Source: RGIG5952 sp045603485 (GTDB lineage Bacteria > Verrucomicrobiota > Kiritimatiellia > RFP12 > JAAYLN01). Taken from it: a stretch of 60,589 bases of DNA. Both the position numbers and the translations under genes were made by a program. The stretch covers positions 1 to 60,589 of the forward strand of contig JAZUMF010000096.1 in the NCBI GenBank assembly GCA_045603485.1, given 5' to 3'. The notes beneath the pieces are model-generated. The model made no database searches, had not been told where the DNA came from, and saw only the letters and a program-made list of their open reading frames with translations. Shown piece after piece: positions 26,332 to 36,181 of the stretch; within the stretch, counting starts at the first letter, position 1, and each line of letters opens with the position of its first letter.

Positions 26332-28344
26332 CTATCCCTGCTCTCTACGCAGAACTATCGCTGTACGGGGAGGCAAATATACACGAATTCTTTGGACAAT
26401 TTCATTGCCGCACAAATCGTTGAATACTGGATATTGCTGATTTTCTTCGATTCTTCCCATTCCGCCATAGTCTTCGCTGTCAGAGTTTAATACACTCTTG
26501 TAGCGCCCGGGAGGAACGACGACGGGGAAATCAACCAATGGCGATTGCGCGTGGAAATTTATGATAAAAATATACCCTGCACGCTCAAACGCCAAAAACT
26601 TGCGGCAATCGTCGGCAGCGAGCAGTCTAGGCGCGCAATCAAGGATTTTGCCATTCTTCGCCAGATGTATGACGGCTTTATCAAACTCCGCCAGGCAGTA
26701 AAAGTAAAGGGCCTTATCATCTCGAAGATGCCATTGACGGCGGGCATGGAGATATGAATAGCCGTTTCCTTCGCGTGGGAAATCTATCCACTCTGGGTGG
26801 CCGAATTCATTGCCCATAAAATTGAGATATCCTCCGCCGCATGCTGCGATGGTTGCAAGGCGGATTAACTTATGGAGGGCAACGCCGCGGTCTGTTTTCA
26901 GATTGTCGACGCCTCTGTGCATTGAATCGTAAATGGCAGAATCCATCATTTCAAAGATAAGCGTTTTGCCGCCTACGAGCGCTTGGTCGTGACACTCCAC
27001 ATAGGATACCGTTCTTTCTTCATCACGGTGATTTGTCAGCTCATGCCAGAGGTAGCCTATGCTCCAATCTTCATCTCTGACACCTGATACGAGCTTAAAC
27101 CAGCAATCCGGCACGCCCATTGCCATACGATAATCAAAACCAAGCCCTTTATCTTCAATGGGCGAGGCAACTCCCGGCATACCGCTGACATCCTCTGCGA
27201 CCGTTATACCGTTAGGCAAAAGCTCGTGTACCAGGCGATTTGCCAAATTGCAGTAAATCCACGCGTCTTCATCTACCTGATAATCAAAATACATCGAGTA
27301 ATCGGTAAAGGTGACTCCTAATCCGTGATGGAGATACAGCATGGAGGTTACGCCATCGAAGCGGAAGCCGTCAAAATGAAATTCATCAATCCAGTAGCGG
27401 AGATTCGAAAGGAGGAAATGGAGTGTCTCAAGCCTGCCATAGTTAAAGCAACGGGAGTCCCACGCGCTATGCCAGCCACGAGTTCCGGAATGGAAGTACA
27501 AATCGTACGATCCGTCAAAGCGGGAGAGTCCGTCACGCTCGTTTTTAACGGCATGGGAATGAACGACATCCATAATGACGGCGATACCGGCCGAGTGGGC
27601 GTCATCAACCAGAGCCTTCAACTCCTCGGGAGTTCCAAAGCGTGAGCTTGCGGCAAAGAATCCACCGACATGATAACCGAAGGAGCCATAATACGGATGC
27701 TCCATGACCGCCATCAGCTGTATGGTATTGTAGCCCGCGTCAATTATGCGAGGCAAAATATACTTACGAAACTCTTCGTATGTGCCGATGCCGCACTTTT
27801 CTTGAGCCATTCCAACATGGGCTTCGTAAATGAGCGGCGAAAAACCTTCAGTCAATCGCCAATTCGGGTTACGCCAACAATATTGCAAATCGGGCTGCCA
27901 AACCTGAGCTTCAAACTGTCCCGAATCCGGACATTGGACGATTCGACGGGCATAAGCGGGAATTCTTTCACCTTGCCCCCCTTCCCACGAGATGAGCAAA
28001 TGATACCGTTGCGTATGGTGAATGGCGTCCTTATGCCAACGCCCCTCCCACGCCGTGCCATCCGGAAGCCTATGCAGAGCAAAGGCCGGATTCGGTTGCC
28101 AATCTGAAAATTCGCCGACGAGAAAAATCTCTACAGCGCCGGGGGCATACTCTCGAAAAATCCATTCGTCATCGCGAAGATGCAGGCCGTAATATTCATG
28201 GGCGCAGGCAAATTCCGAAAGCGAACCGGGCTCTTTCGCCAACGACTCCGCAACGCGGTCAGCCGCTGCCGCCCGCTGTTCGATGATATCGATATACGGC
28301 TTCAAAAAAGGGTCATCGAGCAAATGTGGTCTTATTTCATTCAT
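26332..28344 (-). CDS. glgB: 1,4-alpha-glucan branching enzyme, eukaryote-type (GH13_8)
   Basis: A 670-residue glycogen branching enzyme. A short N-terminal helix region leads to a CBM48 domain (about 55-150), a GH13 TIM barrel (about 170-540) and a C-terminal beta-sandwich. Catalytic residues are the nucleophile D330 in GFRFDGVTSML and the acid E384 in TVAEDVSG, with YVECHDQALVGGKT near 440. The motifs FDGFRFDGVTSM and AEDVSGMPG are the eukaryotic GBE1-like form found in some Bacteroidota and PVC bacteria, not the E. coli GlgB form. It starts 22 bp after glgA with CGAGGG upstream, forming a glycogen operon. Confidence 0.94.
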   Translation of the reverse strand: MNEIRPHLLDDPFLKPYIDIIEQRAAAADRVAESLAKEPGSLSEFACAHEYYGLHLRDDEWIFREYAPGAVEIFLVGEFSDWQPNPAFALHRLPDGTAWEGRWHKDAIHHTQRYHLLISWEGGQGERIPAYARRIVQCPDSGQFEAQVWQPDLQYCWRNPNWRLTEGFSPLIYEAHVGMAQEKCGIGTYEEFRKYILPRIIDAGYNTIQLMAVMEHPYYGSFGYHVGGFFAASSRFGTPEELKALVDDAHSAGIAVIMDVVHSHAVKNERDGLSRFDGSYDLYFHSGTRGWHSAWDSRCFNYGRLETLHFLLSNLRYWIDEFHFDGFRFDGVTSMLYLHHGLGVTFTDYSMYFDYQVDEDAWIYCNLANRLVHELLPNGITVAEDVSGMPGVASPIEDKGLGFDYRMAMGVPDCWFKLVSGVRDEDWSIGYLWHELTNHRDEERTVSYVECHDQALVGGKTLIFEMMDSAIYDSMHRGVDNLKTDRGVALHKLIRLATIAACGGGYLNFMGNEFGHPEWIDFPREGNGYSYLHARRQWHLRDDKALYFYCLAEFDKAVIHLAKNGKILDCAPRLLAADDCRKFLAFERAGYIFIINFHAQSPLVDFPVVVPPGRYKSVLNSDSEDYGGMGRIEENQQYPVFNDLCGNEIVQRIRVYLPPRTAIVLRREQG

Positions 28345-28366
28345 ATCGAAAACCCTCGTTCTGTTG

Positions 28367-29884
28367 CTAGTAACTTGTCACAAGGTCGCGCTTGAGCATC
28401 TTCTGGTAGATGTCAATGTATGACTGGGCGCAGACGCTGTGATTGAATCGGGCCTTTCCGTCACGCATGACACGCTTTACATGTTCGGCGCGAATCTCCC
28501 TCGGCAAGGAATAAAACGCCATCGCTTCATCAATAGCCCATGTTAAGCCGGCATTGTCGTAATACTTGAAGATAAAGCCATTGCCGGTATCCTTTGAAAC
28601 ATCCATATGAGTTACGGTATCATGAATACCTCCTGTATCGTGGGCGACAGGAAGAGAACCGTAAATAGGACCAATCATTTGAGGCAAACCGCAAGGCTCA
28701 AAGCGAGACGGCATAAAGAGGAAATCCGACGCCGCGTATCCAAGGCGCGACAAGGACTCCTGAAAATCACAGATAGCCAATCTTCCATAGAGATTGTGCC
28801 AATGGAGAATATCATGGAAATGAGTTGCGTGGGGGCCGTTGGCTACAACCGCGACCTGCATATTTGGATATTTTGCCATCATTGCCGCAAGGACATTCGT
28901 CAAGAGCTCGCACCCCTTCTGAATAGGATCAAGGCGAGACGGCCACAAAAACAGCGGTGCGTCAATATCTTCATTCAAGCCGACCTTGCGTTGGAAGGCC
29001 TTCTTGTTGACTGCCTTTCCTTCAAATGAAGTATCGGCATTGAACTTCATCTCAAGGGCTTTGTCAATCTCAGGGTCATAAGAAGGGTCAGGTGCGTTCA
29101 AAATACCCGCGGCACAACCTGAAAGCTTCTTGCCGGTCATCTCTGCGCGGATTGCCGCCGGCACGAAAGCGTGTTCACCGCGAACAATCTCATCTAAGAA
29201 AGTCGGTGAGACGGTATTGATAAAGTGAGCGGCGAAGATACCGCTTGCCAATGAATCTACGAGATTGTTCTCACGCGTCTCTTCGTAATTCATAGGCGGC
29301 CGCTTGTAGTAGAGGTGCGGCCAAAACTCAGCGGCGTCGATACCGCGGTCTTCAATCTGAGCAAGAGTCAAATCGTGGGTATGGATATTATGAACGGTAA
29401 ACAGAGCCGGAATACCCAAACGGCGGGCCGCCGCAGGAATCAACCCGGTCATCCAGTCGTTGCAATGAATAAGATCGGGATTGACCGTTGGTATGATATT
29501 GTTTATCACCTCACGCTGAAACGCCAAAGCCAAGCGAGGATTCTCTTCATCTGAGCTGCTATAAACGCGATCGCGATAGTAAAAACAGCGGTCCTCCGCA
29601 AGATGAACCCGTGCATCTGGAAGATGCGACTGATAAACGCGAAGCTCGTCGCTGATCAACTGCCCGACATCCATATGGAACATACGGCGATAGTGGGGCA
29701 AAGCGACATGGACATCGGCGCCCTCCTTAAAAAGGGTCGCGACCAACGAAGCGGAAACATCAGCAAGTCCGCCGGCCTTTGCATTGGCACGATGAGCCAA
29801 ATTACCCATGCCTGGCGGCAAATAGGTAATTTCGGGTGTAACAACAAGAATACGAGGTTTTCCTTTTTTTCTAATCAGTGCCAT
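28367..29884 (-). CDS. glgA: Glycogen/starch synthase, GT5 family
   Basis: A 505-residue glycosyltransferase that elongates alpha-1,4-glucan from ADP- or UDP-glucose. The nucleotide-sugar motif KAGGLADVSASL lies near residue 38 and the C-terminal GT-B site has SRFEPCGLPQMIG with GGIHDTV. Typical length is 470-540. The ATG at 29884 with AAAGGTGAT upstream is preferred over a longer frame reaching 29962, which would overlap the preceding exonuclease gene. It is followed by glgB, so the pair makes branched storage glucan; the nucleotide-sugar pyrophosphorylase is not in the window. Confidence 0.92.
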   Translation of the reverse strand: MALIRKKGKPRILVVTPEITYLPPGMGNLAHRANAKAGGLADVSASLVATLFKEGADVHVALPHYRRMFHMDVGQLISDELRVYQSHLPDARVHLAEDRCFYYRDRVYSSSDEENPRLALAFQREVINNIIPTVNPDLIHCNDWMTGLIPAAARRLGIPALFTVHNIHTHDLTLAQIEDRGIDAAEFWPHLYYKRPPMNYEETRENNLVDSLASGIFAAHFINTVSPTFLDEIVRGEHAFVPAAIRAEMTGKKLSGCAAGILNAPDPSYDPEIDKALEMKFNADTSFEGKAVNKKAFQRKVGLNEDIDAPLFLWPSRLDPIQKGCELLTNVLAAMMAKYPNMQVAVVANGPHATHFHDILHWHNLYGRLAICDFQESLSRLGYAASDFLFMPSRFEPCGLPQMIGPIYGSLPVAHDTGGIHDTVTHMDVSKDTGNGFIFKYYDNAGLTWAIDEAMAFYSLPREIRAEHVKRVMRDGKARFNHSVCAQSYIDIYQKMLKRDLVTSY

Positions 29885-29915
29885 GGGATCACCTTTAATA
29901 GTTTCCTTATATACA

Positions 29916-29944
29916 AGAATATCACATATTAAAATTTGAATCAA
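29916..29944 (-). promoter_or_regulatory. Promoter of the glgA-glgB operon
   Basis: Minus strand TTGATT (29939-29944), 17 bp ending in TGA, then TATTCT (29916-29921), about 31 bp before the glgA start codon. It lies right after the exonuclease stop, so the glycogen genes can be transcribed independently. Confidence 0.6.
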
Positions 29945-29949
29945 GAAAG

Positions 29950-30537
29950 CTATATTGCACAAAGGCTGTCAATCGTCACATCTTCCCATCCAGGCAATGA
30001 TAGAAAATGTATAAGCAGTTGCGCGCAGGCAACAGCGTCATACAAGGCGTCGTGGGGGGACAGATTGGGGCAGATGGAATCTACCTTTGCCTTAAGACCC
30101 AATTGATCGATCAAATCTTCAAGTGCATATGATTTTAATGTCGGGTAAATATAACGGGCCAACTTTAGAGTATCTATCCAAGGGCCCAGACGGCTTAAGG
30201 GAGCGGCTTTACGGAGGATTGTCTTCTCTGTACCGATATTGTGAGCGACCAAAGGATGCCGAAGGAGCCAAGGAGAAACGACATCCCAAAGCTCAGGAAG
30301 GCTCGGTGACTCTGCAAGTCTATTTCTAATCTGCGAATGACGCCCTGGAGCATACTCGTTAAAGGGTCTATCGATGTCAATTTTAAGCCAAGAGGAATAA
30401 ACTTCACCGATTTGACATCCGCTTGCGATCTCGCACATTCCGATTTGCCAAGGTTCGTTATCCCACCCTGCGACCGCCCCCGTAGTTTCAAAGTCAACGG
30501 CGGTTAAAACAAATTGTCTGGCGGCGGCTCTTGCCAT
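29950..30537 (-). CDS. DnaQ-like 3'-5' exonuclease
   Basis: A 195-residue DEDDh-superfamily nuclease. Motif I is AVDFETTG (residues about 13-20) and motif III is HDALYDAVACAQLL (about 162-175). Motif II reads AHNIGTEKTIL, with glutamate where most members have aspartate (HNxxFD). This variant occurs in some DnaQ relatives, but activity should not be taken for granted. It may proofread, process RNA or degrade oligonucleotides; there is no polymerase context. The gene lies 24 bp after the MsbA-like transporter and has no obvious ribosome binding site. Confidence 0.8.
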   Translation of the reverse strand: MARAAARQFVLTAVDFETTGAVAGWDNEPWQIGMCEIASGCQIGEVYSSWLKIDIDRPFNEYAPGRHSQIRNRLAESPSLPELWDVVSPWLLRHPLVAHNIGTEKTILRKAAPLSRLGPWIDTLKLARYIYPTLKSYALEDLIDQLGLKAKVDSICPNLSPHDALYDAVACAQLLIHFLSLPGWEDVTIDSLCAI

Positions 30538-30561
30538 ATTAAACGACTACGGCGTCGACCG

Positions 30562-32502
30562 TTATCCGTTAAGCTGCATATCGCAGAGCTTGCGATATCT
30601 TCCGTTTCTTGCGTACAGCTCGTCGTGAGTACCGCTTTCGACTATTCGACCCTTGTCGATTACAAGAATCATATTGGCATCGCGAACCGTACTTAAACGA
30701 TGAGCGATAGCAAGGGTAGTGCGGTTAGCCATAACCTTTGTAATCGCATCCTGCACAAGACGCTCGGTTACGGTATCAAGCGCACTTGTAGCTTCGTCTA
30801 AAACTAGAATCGGAGGATTACGAAGAATAGCGCGTGCCAATGCGATACGCTGCTTTTCGCCGCCAGAAAGAAGGAAGCCCTTCTCGCCGCATATTCTGTC
30901 ATATCCCTCAGGATGGGAGACAATAAAATCATGAGCGTTGGCCATTCGAGCGGCAGCCTCAATCTGCTCCTTCGTTGCATCGGGCGAGCCGTATGCGATA
31001 TTATTGGCAATCGTGTCGTTGAAAAGAATCGTATCCTGCGTTACAACGCCAACGAGCTTGCGCAAATCTTTAGTCGAGATTTGATCGAGCGCGACACCGT
31101 CCAATGTTATTCGACCTGCGACAGGATCGTAGAAACGCGCAAGAAGATTGGCGTATGTGCTTTTACCTGAACCCGTCTCGCCTACCAAAGCGACCAACGA
31201 GCCGCGTGGAACTTCAAAACAAGCGTCAGAAACGACCTGAGGGCCTTCTGGTGAAAATCTGAAATCAACATGGTCAAAGACGATTTTCTCATCAAATGAC
31301 TTCTTCTCAATCGGATTTTCTACCTCTGGAAGTGAAGTATCCGTATCAAGCACCAAAAAGATTCTGTCCAAAGCCGCCCCGCCGCGCTGAAGCCATGCGT
31401 TAATTTGGGCAAGCTGCTTCATTGGGCGATATGCGGCAAAAACGGCAACACCGATTATAATAATCTCAGAAAGCTTGATATGGAAGATAAAGCAAGCGAT
31501 AATGAAACCTGTAGCAAGCACCGTTGTCACAAGCTCCATCAACGGCGACATCAGCATTTCGGCCTTTAGCGCGAAGACAACCGCACGAAAATAATCGTGA
31601 TTGCTGCTGCGGAAACGGCACTCCTCCTCAGCCTCCGTATTAAATGCCTTCACAACGCGAATGCCGGTAAAGTTTTCATGCATTCGCGAAACCAATAAAG
31701 AAATGCGCTCCAGAGATTTTTTGGTCCAACGGCGAACCCGCGCACCTAAAACAACAACTGGCACAAGGCAAAGAGGCAGGAGCAGTCCGCCGACGAGAAT
31801 AAATCTACCCAAACCGTTTCCGACCGCAAAGAGAACGGCAAAGAGAGCGGCGGCAAAGATTTCGAATGGGGCACGGGCGGCCTCGGCGATAGTAGACGAA
31901 ATGACATGCTCAACGCTTGCGGTATCGTTTACGCAGCTACTGATAAGCTTTCCGATATCGCTGTTGCCGAAATATTTAAGTGACTGCTTCTGCAATGACG
32001 AAAAGAGGTCGTTTCGCAAGTCGCGGACAACGGCAGCGCCGACCCAACGCATAAAATAGCGGTTCAAAAACGATGAGATGATTCGGCATAACGCAATTAT
32101 AGGCAATGCGAGCAAACCGAGCACCAAGGCTTGCCATGTAATTGTATTGTCCTCGTTACGCAACGGTATACCAAATCGGTTGGCCAAAGTTTCCGCCTGT
32201 CGGAACCAGCCGGGGACATCGTCTGAAGCGGCGTCAGCAACTTCGGTTGCGGGTCTGGCGTTTTCAACCTGCGCGATATCATCCTTTGTTAAAGCAGAAG
32301 GAGCGGCGTCCGTTTGGGCAATCTCCTCGCCTTCAGCCACACTGAATGCCTGAAAGGCATCAGGCATAAAACTCAGAAGACCAAAGAACGATCCTGCGCT
32401 TAAAAGTCCTGCGATAATGCCCGCAGCCAAGCGCCCCTTATATTTCAATGCGTAAGAAAAGAGCCTGCGGTAATTTTGGTAATTTATTTTTTCCTTACTC
32501 AT
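30562..32502 (-). CDS. ABC exporter, MsbA-like fused permease-ATPase
   Basis: A 646-residue half-transporter: six membrane segments in residues about 20-370 and an ATPase from about 400. Walker A is GETGSGKST, signature LSGGEKQRIALARAIL, Walker B ILVLDEATSALD and H-loop AIAHRLS. MsbA-type exporters flip lipid A-core, or other lipid-linked glycans, across the inner membrane. An acidic, Ala-rich insertion of about 55 residues lies between the first two segments (about 55-110) and is larger than in E. coli MsbA. It is in a run with a nucleotide-sugar epimerase and an O-antigen ligase-like gene, supporting a role in surface glycolipid export. AAGGG precedes the ATG. Confidence 0.88.
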   Translation of the reverse strand: MSKEKINYQNYRRLFSYALKYKGRLAAGIIAGLLSAGSFFGLLSFMPDAFQAFSVAEGEEIAQTDAAPSALTKDDIAQVENARPATEVADAASDDVPGWFRQAETLANRFGIPLRNEDNTITWQALVLGLLALPIIALCRIISSFLNRYFMRWVGAAVVRDLRNDLFSSLQKQSLKYFGNSDIGKLISSCVNDTASVEHVISSTIAEAARAPFEIFAAALFAVLFAVGNGLGRFILVGGLLLPLCLVPVVVLGARVRRWTKKSLERISLLVSRMHENFTGIRVVKAFNTEAEEECRFRSSNHDYFRAVVFALKAEMLMSPLMELVTTVLATGFIIACFIFHIKLSEIIIIGVAVFAAYRPMKQLAQINAWLQRGGAALDRIFLVLDTDTSLPEVENPIEKKSFDEKIVFDHVDFRFSPEGPQVVSDACFEVPRGSLVALVGETGSGKSTYANLLARFYDPVAGRITLDGVALDQISTKDLRKLVGVVTQDTILFNDTIANNIAYGSPDATKEQIEAAARMANAHDFIVSHPEGYDRICGEKGFLLSGGEKQRIALARAILRNPPILVLDEATSALDTVTERLVQDAITKVMANRTTLAIAHRLSTVRDANMILVIDKGRIVESGTHDELYARNGRYRKLCDMQLNG

Positions 32503-32511
32503 GCTCTACCC

Positions 32512-33489
32512 TTAAGGATTATTGCGCTTCCATTCCTTAAACCACTTGACAAATCTGGGCATACCTACAGAAATTGGCGTTGTCGGCTCATAACCGACTG
32601 CGGCATTCAGCTTATCGATACTTGCGTAAGTAGAAGGCACATCACCATCCTGCATCGGCAGAAATTCCATTTTGGGATTCTCAACACCGATTTCCTTTGC
32701 GATGATATTTATCATATCCAGCAAACGCTCGCTACGGTGATTGCCTATATTGTAAACATCATAAAGCGGAAGTGAATCGGATTCGATACACCTTACAAGA
32801 CCGTCGACAATATCATCAATATAGGTAAAATCGCGATACATTTCACCGTTGTTGAAGACCTTTATTGAGCGTCCTTGGCTCATTGCGTCAGAAAATAGCC
32901 AAGCCGCCATATCTGGTCGTCCCCATGGGCCATAGACCGTAAAGAATCTGAAACCTAAGGTCTGGAAGCCATAGAGGTGAGTATAGCTGTGCGCCATAAG
33001 CTCATTTGATTTTTTAGTTGCGGCGTAAAGGCTTACAGGGTGGTCGACAGCCTGTTCTTCCGAAAAAGGAAGTTCCCTGTTGCCGCCATAAACAGACGAC
33101 GACGAGGCGTAAAGCAAGCGTGGCTTATTCTCAGCATGACGACAACATTCAAGAATATTCAAAAAACCGACGACATTGGAGCGAATGTATGAATCCGGGT
33201 CGAGAATCGAATAGCGGACCCCCGCTTGTGCAGCCAAATTGACAACAATCTCAGGCTTAAATGAATCAAATGCGGCGGTCAAGGCTGCCTTATCCGAAAT
33301 ATCAGCCTTTACAAAGCTGTAATTCTTTTCAGCCTCAAGAATCGCATGGCGGGCTTCCTTGAGGCGCACATCGTAATAAGCATTGAAATTATCGACACCA
33401 AAAACGATATTGCCCTCTTTAAGAAGACGCCTTGCAAGATGAAATCCGATAAAACCTGCCGTACCTGTAATTAGAATCCGTTTTGCCAT
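32512..33489 (-). CDS. NAD-dependent nucleotide-sugar epimerase, UDP-glucuronate 4-epimerase type
   Basis: A 325-residue short-chain dehydrogenase/reductase. The NAD motif GTAGFIGFHLA is at residues 9-19, and the catalytic elements are SSSSVYGG and YAATKKSNE. The phrases DNFNAYYDVRLKEAR and RFFTVYGPWGRPDMA are characteristic of UDP-glucuronate 4-epimerases, which supply UDP-galacturonate for surface polysaccharide. It lies between the O-antigen ligase-like gene and the MsbA-like exporter in the same direction with gaps of about 10 bp, suggesting one envelope-polysaccharide operon. Exact sugar specificity is inferred. Confidence 0.87.
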   Translation of the reverse strand: MAKRILITGTAGFIGFHLARRLLKEGNIVFGVDNFNAYYDVRLKEARHAILEAEKNYSFVKADISDKAALTAAFDSFKPEIVVNLAAQAGVRYSILDPDSYIRSNVVGFLNILECCRHAENKPRLLYASSSSVYGGNRELPFSEEQAVDHPVSLYAATKKSNELMAHSYTHLYGFQTLGFRFFTVYGPWGRPDMAAWLFSDAMSQGRSIKVFNNGEMYRDFTYIDDIVDGLVRCIESDSLPLYDVYNIGNHRSERLLDMINIIAKEIGVENPKMEFLPMQDGDVPSTYASIDKLNAAVGYEPTTPISVGMPRFVKWFKEWKRNNP

Positions 33490-33501
33490 AAACCTACGCT
33501 C

Positions 33502-34932
33502 CTACTTTTTTTTGCGCTTTACAAACCCTGGCAACAACGCAAGTGTAATAAACCAAAGAAGCAACACAGCTGTACTTCTGAACGGTAAATCAACTGTTGA
33601 ATGAACCAAGACACAGACGATTCCCGCCATTGAAAGAATGACTACGGGAGAAATTGAATCAAACCATAACTGGATTTTCGGCGTTTCGGTATTTTCTGCC
33701 TCAGGCACAGCCGCAAGTTTAATCCCCAAGTGGATAAAAAGCACCAATGCCAGAGCAATCATAAGACCACCGCCGATGGCACCATGCTCGCAAAGAAATT
33801 GCAATATATCATGGTGGACATTCGCCTTGCCGTTTTCTTGCAGGAAAGTCCATTGGTCATCACCGATATAAAGCCCGACATAACGGCGGAATCCCCATCC
33901 GCCGACACCAGTCCACGGATTATCCTTCCAAATTTTGACTGCTGCTTCGGAAAGAATCTCGCGATCCCCGCCATAAACCGATGAAACACTGTCAAAAGTT
34001 ATAGTCTTAACCTCTTTTGCAAAGCTAGAGTTTGGCATTGAAGCGATTGCGACAATAAAACCGCTCAAAACGACAAAGACCGTCACAAGTTTGAAAAGCA
34101 CCCCTTTGGAAATGCGATTTCTGAGATAGAAAAGTCCGTACAGCAAAAAGAAGACAAGGAGAATTGACACCAAAACGATTGCCGCCCTGCACATTGACGC
34201 ATAGACAGCCGCAAGGTTGAAAATTAGGGCAACACCCAAATGCCATGGATAAGAATATTCCTCATCCTGCCCCGTCAAAGCATGGATAAACAATCCCATA
34301 TTGATTGCAGAGGTCAACAAAAAGAATGACCCCGCATGATTGGGATACCCGAATGTGGCAAAGAAAAAGACCTTCATTGGACGATACCAAAAGAGCTTAT
34401 CGGGACTCGTCCATAACTGAAGAAGCCCAAGCAATGACAGCAAGACGCCATTCCACACAAAAATATGCAATAAAAGCATTCTACCCTTAGGGCCGATGCA
34501 ATGGCGGACGGCTAAAAGCGTAGTCAGAACCGCAGAAAACCAAATTAAGACCTGTACAGCCTCTCCCTGATTTACACAAAACGGCATACTTTTCCACTTT
34601 GGTTCCGTATAACGCCAAACCTGATCTGTAACATCATACTCAAGCTCCAACGGACCATTTTGCCATTGAATAAACAAAAAGGCTAAAAGCAGCATCCCGA
34701 TATAAAAAATCGGATCCATCGCAATCTTCTTGAGCAATCGCACAAAAGCGCTTTGAACGCTTTCATTTGGTTGACGCAACGGCAAAAGGAGCATAACCTC
34801 AATAAGCCCTAAAGAGAGCCAAGGAAGTGCCCAAAAATACGCAGGGGCGGATCCGCCGCGCGCCCACGAGGCCCAAAGGACCATTAAAGCCACATGCAAT
34901 GCGACTCCGAATTTGGCAAGAAATGCAGTCAT
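33502..34932 (-). CDS. O-antigen ligase-like (Wzy/WaaL family) membrane protein
   Basis: A 476-residue protein with about 11-12 membrane segments and one large hydrophilic loop (about 310-390) containing SSVYGGDREILSEAAVKIWKD and later WGFRRY...HHDILQFLCEHG, the usual position and flavour of the catalytic periplasmic loop of O-antigen ligases and polymerases. It probably joins or polymerises lipid-linked glycans at the outer side of the inner membrane. The LPS ligase and Wzy polymerase roles cannot be separated by sequence. It is 12 bp upstream of the epimerase. AAGG precedes the ATG. Confidence 0.78.
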   Translation of the reverse strand: MTAFLAKFGVALHVALMVLWASWARGGSAPAYFWALPWLSLGLIEVMLLLPLRQPNESVQSAFVRLLKKIAMDPIFYIGMLLLAFLFIQWQNGPLELEYDVTDQVWRYTEPKWKSMPFCVNQGEAVQVLIWFSAVLTTLLAVRHCIGPKGRMLLLHIFVWNGVLLSLLGLLQLWTSPDKLFWYRPMKVFFFATFGYPNHAGSFFLLTSAINMGLFIHALTGQDEEYSYPWHLGVALIFNLAAVYASMCRAAIVLVSILLVFFLLYGLFYLRNRISKGVLFKLVTVFVVLSGFIVAIASMPNSSFAKEVKTITFDSVSSVYGGDREILSEAAVKIWKDNPWTGVGGWGFRRYVGLYIGDDQWTFLQENGKANVHHDILQFLCEHGAIGGGLMIALALVLFIHLGIKLAAVPEAENTETPKIQLWFDSISPVVILSMAGIVCVLVHSTVDLPFRSTAVLLLWFITLALLPGFVKRKKK

Positions 34933-35000
34933 AATATTACCTTGTATTCTACACTATGCCAAAAATCTTTGCAAGTTCATAGCGTTTAAAAACAAAAAAA

Positions 35001-36167
35001 TCAATCTTCACCGATGTTGTCGGGATTCAAAAGCGACTTAGATTTTACCTTTGAAACCTTGATGCCAAGCGATATCAAATCCTTTGCGGGCTTGACGATA
35101 CTGTGAGCGCCGTCCCTTGCGCCGAGCAGCCCCATAACCTTTTCATAGTTGTCGGAAGCCTCCTTGATTGAAGAACCGAGAGATTCCAACGCCACCAAAC
35201 AATTATCGATGCGGCTTACCAAAACTTCAGCCTTGGAGATTATTGATTCATGGCTGCGCTCAATTGAATTCTGCTGCCATGCCAATGCGACAATCCTGAG
35301 ATACGATAAAAGTGTTGAAGGCGTCACAATTGCAACCCCCTTGTCTATCGCATAATTGATTAACGAAGCCTCCTCGGCGACAGCGGCAGAATATGATGCC
35401 TCGCTGGGAATAAACATCGCGACCTGATTGATGTAAACCCTATTCGGGTCCGCCTTATGCAGTTTTGAAATATAATCCTTTGACGAAAGCTCGTCAATAT
35501 GCCGCTTCACACTCTTAAGGTGCTCGGCAAGACAGACCTTCCGTCGATTCGCGTCATCGGTATTACAGGCATTTATAAAAGCGGTGAGACTCGTTTTACT
35601 GTCAATAACCAGCACCCTACCCTGAGGATCGATTACCTCCGCATCCGGAATACCCGCCCCGTGAGTCCCCTTTTGAAGAAAATAATCGACATCCTCTCTA
35701 AGGCCGCTGCTTTTCAGAACCATAGCCAAAACCGATTCACCCCATATCCCCTGCACCTTACCGCCGCCGGAAAGAGCGCGCTCAAGGCCCTCTGCCTTAC
35801 GCCCCAAAGCCTCAGCCGATTGACGGACGCCATCAACCTGCGAACGCATAACCGAACCAATCTCAGCATTTGTTCGCGTAGCCGATTCAGTTGCAAGACG
35901 AAGCTCGGCCATTGAGCGAAGCAGCTCCGAACGCAAGTTTCCTGTAATTTCAGCGAGAGAATCCCTATTTTGCTCCAAAAAAGCCCTAGACTTACCCTGC
36001 AACTCCTGAGCCGCCAAAGAAGAAAAGCGGGCCTCCAACGATTCCATAGTCTGTTGAGCCGCAGCTTCTCGTTCCCTGCACATCCTAAGAAAGAAGGCAA
36101 CCACTACAACTGCACATACCGTAACCAAAACAAGGGCTATTGAGAGAGCAACTATAATCGAAGTCAT
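35001..36167 (-). CDS. rmuC: RmuC-family protein
   Basis: A 388-residue protein with an N-terminal membrane anchor (about 3-25), a coiled-coil region (about 30-150) and the RmuC domain: GIWGESVLAMVLKSSGL, then DVDYFLQKG, PDAEVIDPQGRVLVIDSKTSL and FIPSEASYSAA. RmuC limits recombination at inverted repeats in E. coli and has a nuclease-like fold; the mechanism is unsettled. Start chosen at 36167, where the membrane anchor begins and CAGGG precedes; an upstream start at 36215 would run into the preceding gene. It begins 14 bp after that gene's stop. Confidence 0.85.
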   Translation of the reverse strand: MTSIIVALSIALVLVTVCAVVVVAFFLRMCREREAAAQQTMESLEARFSSLAAQELQGKSRAFLEQNRDSLAEITGNLRSELLRSMAELRLATESATRTNAEIGSVMRSQVDGVRQSAEALGRKAEGLERALSGGGKVQGIWGESVLAMVLKSSGLREDVDYFLQKGTHGAGIPDAEVIDPQGRVLVIDSKTSLTAFINACNTDDANRRKVCLAEHLKSVKRHIDELSSKDYISKLHKADPNRVYINQVAMFIPSEASYSAAVAEEASLINYAIDKGVAIVTPSTLLSYLRIVALAWQQNSIERSHESIISKAEVLVSRIDNCLVALESLGSSIKEASDNYEKVMGLLGARDGAHSIVKPAKDLISLGIKVSKVKSKSLLNPDNIGED

Positions 36168-36181
36168 ACTGCCCTGCACAT

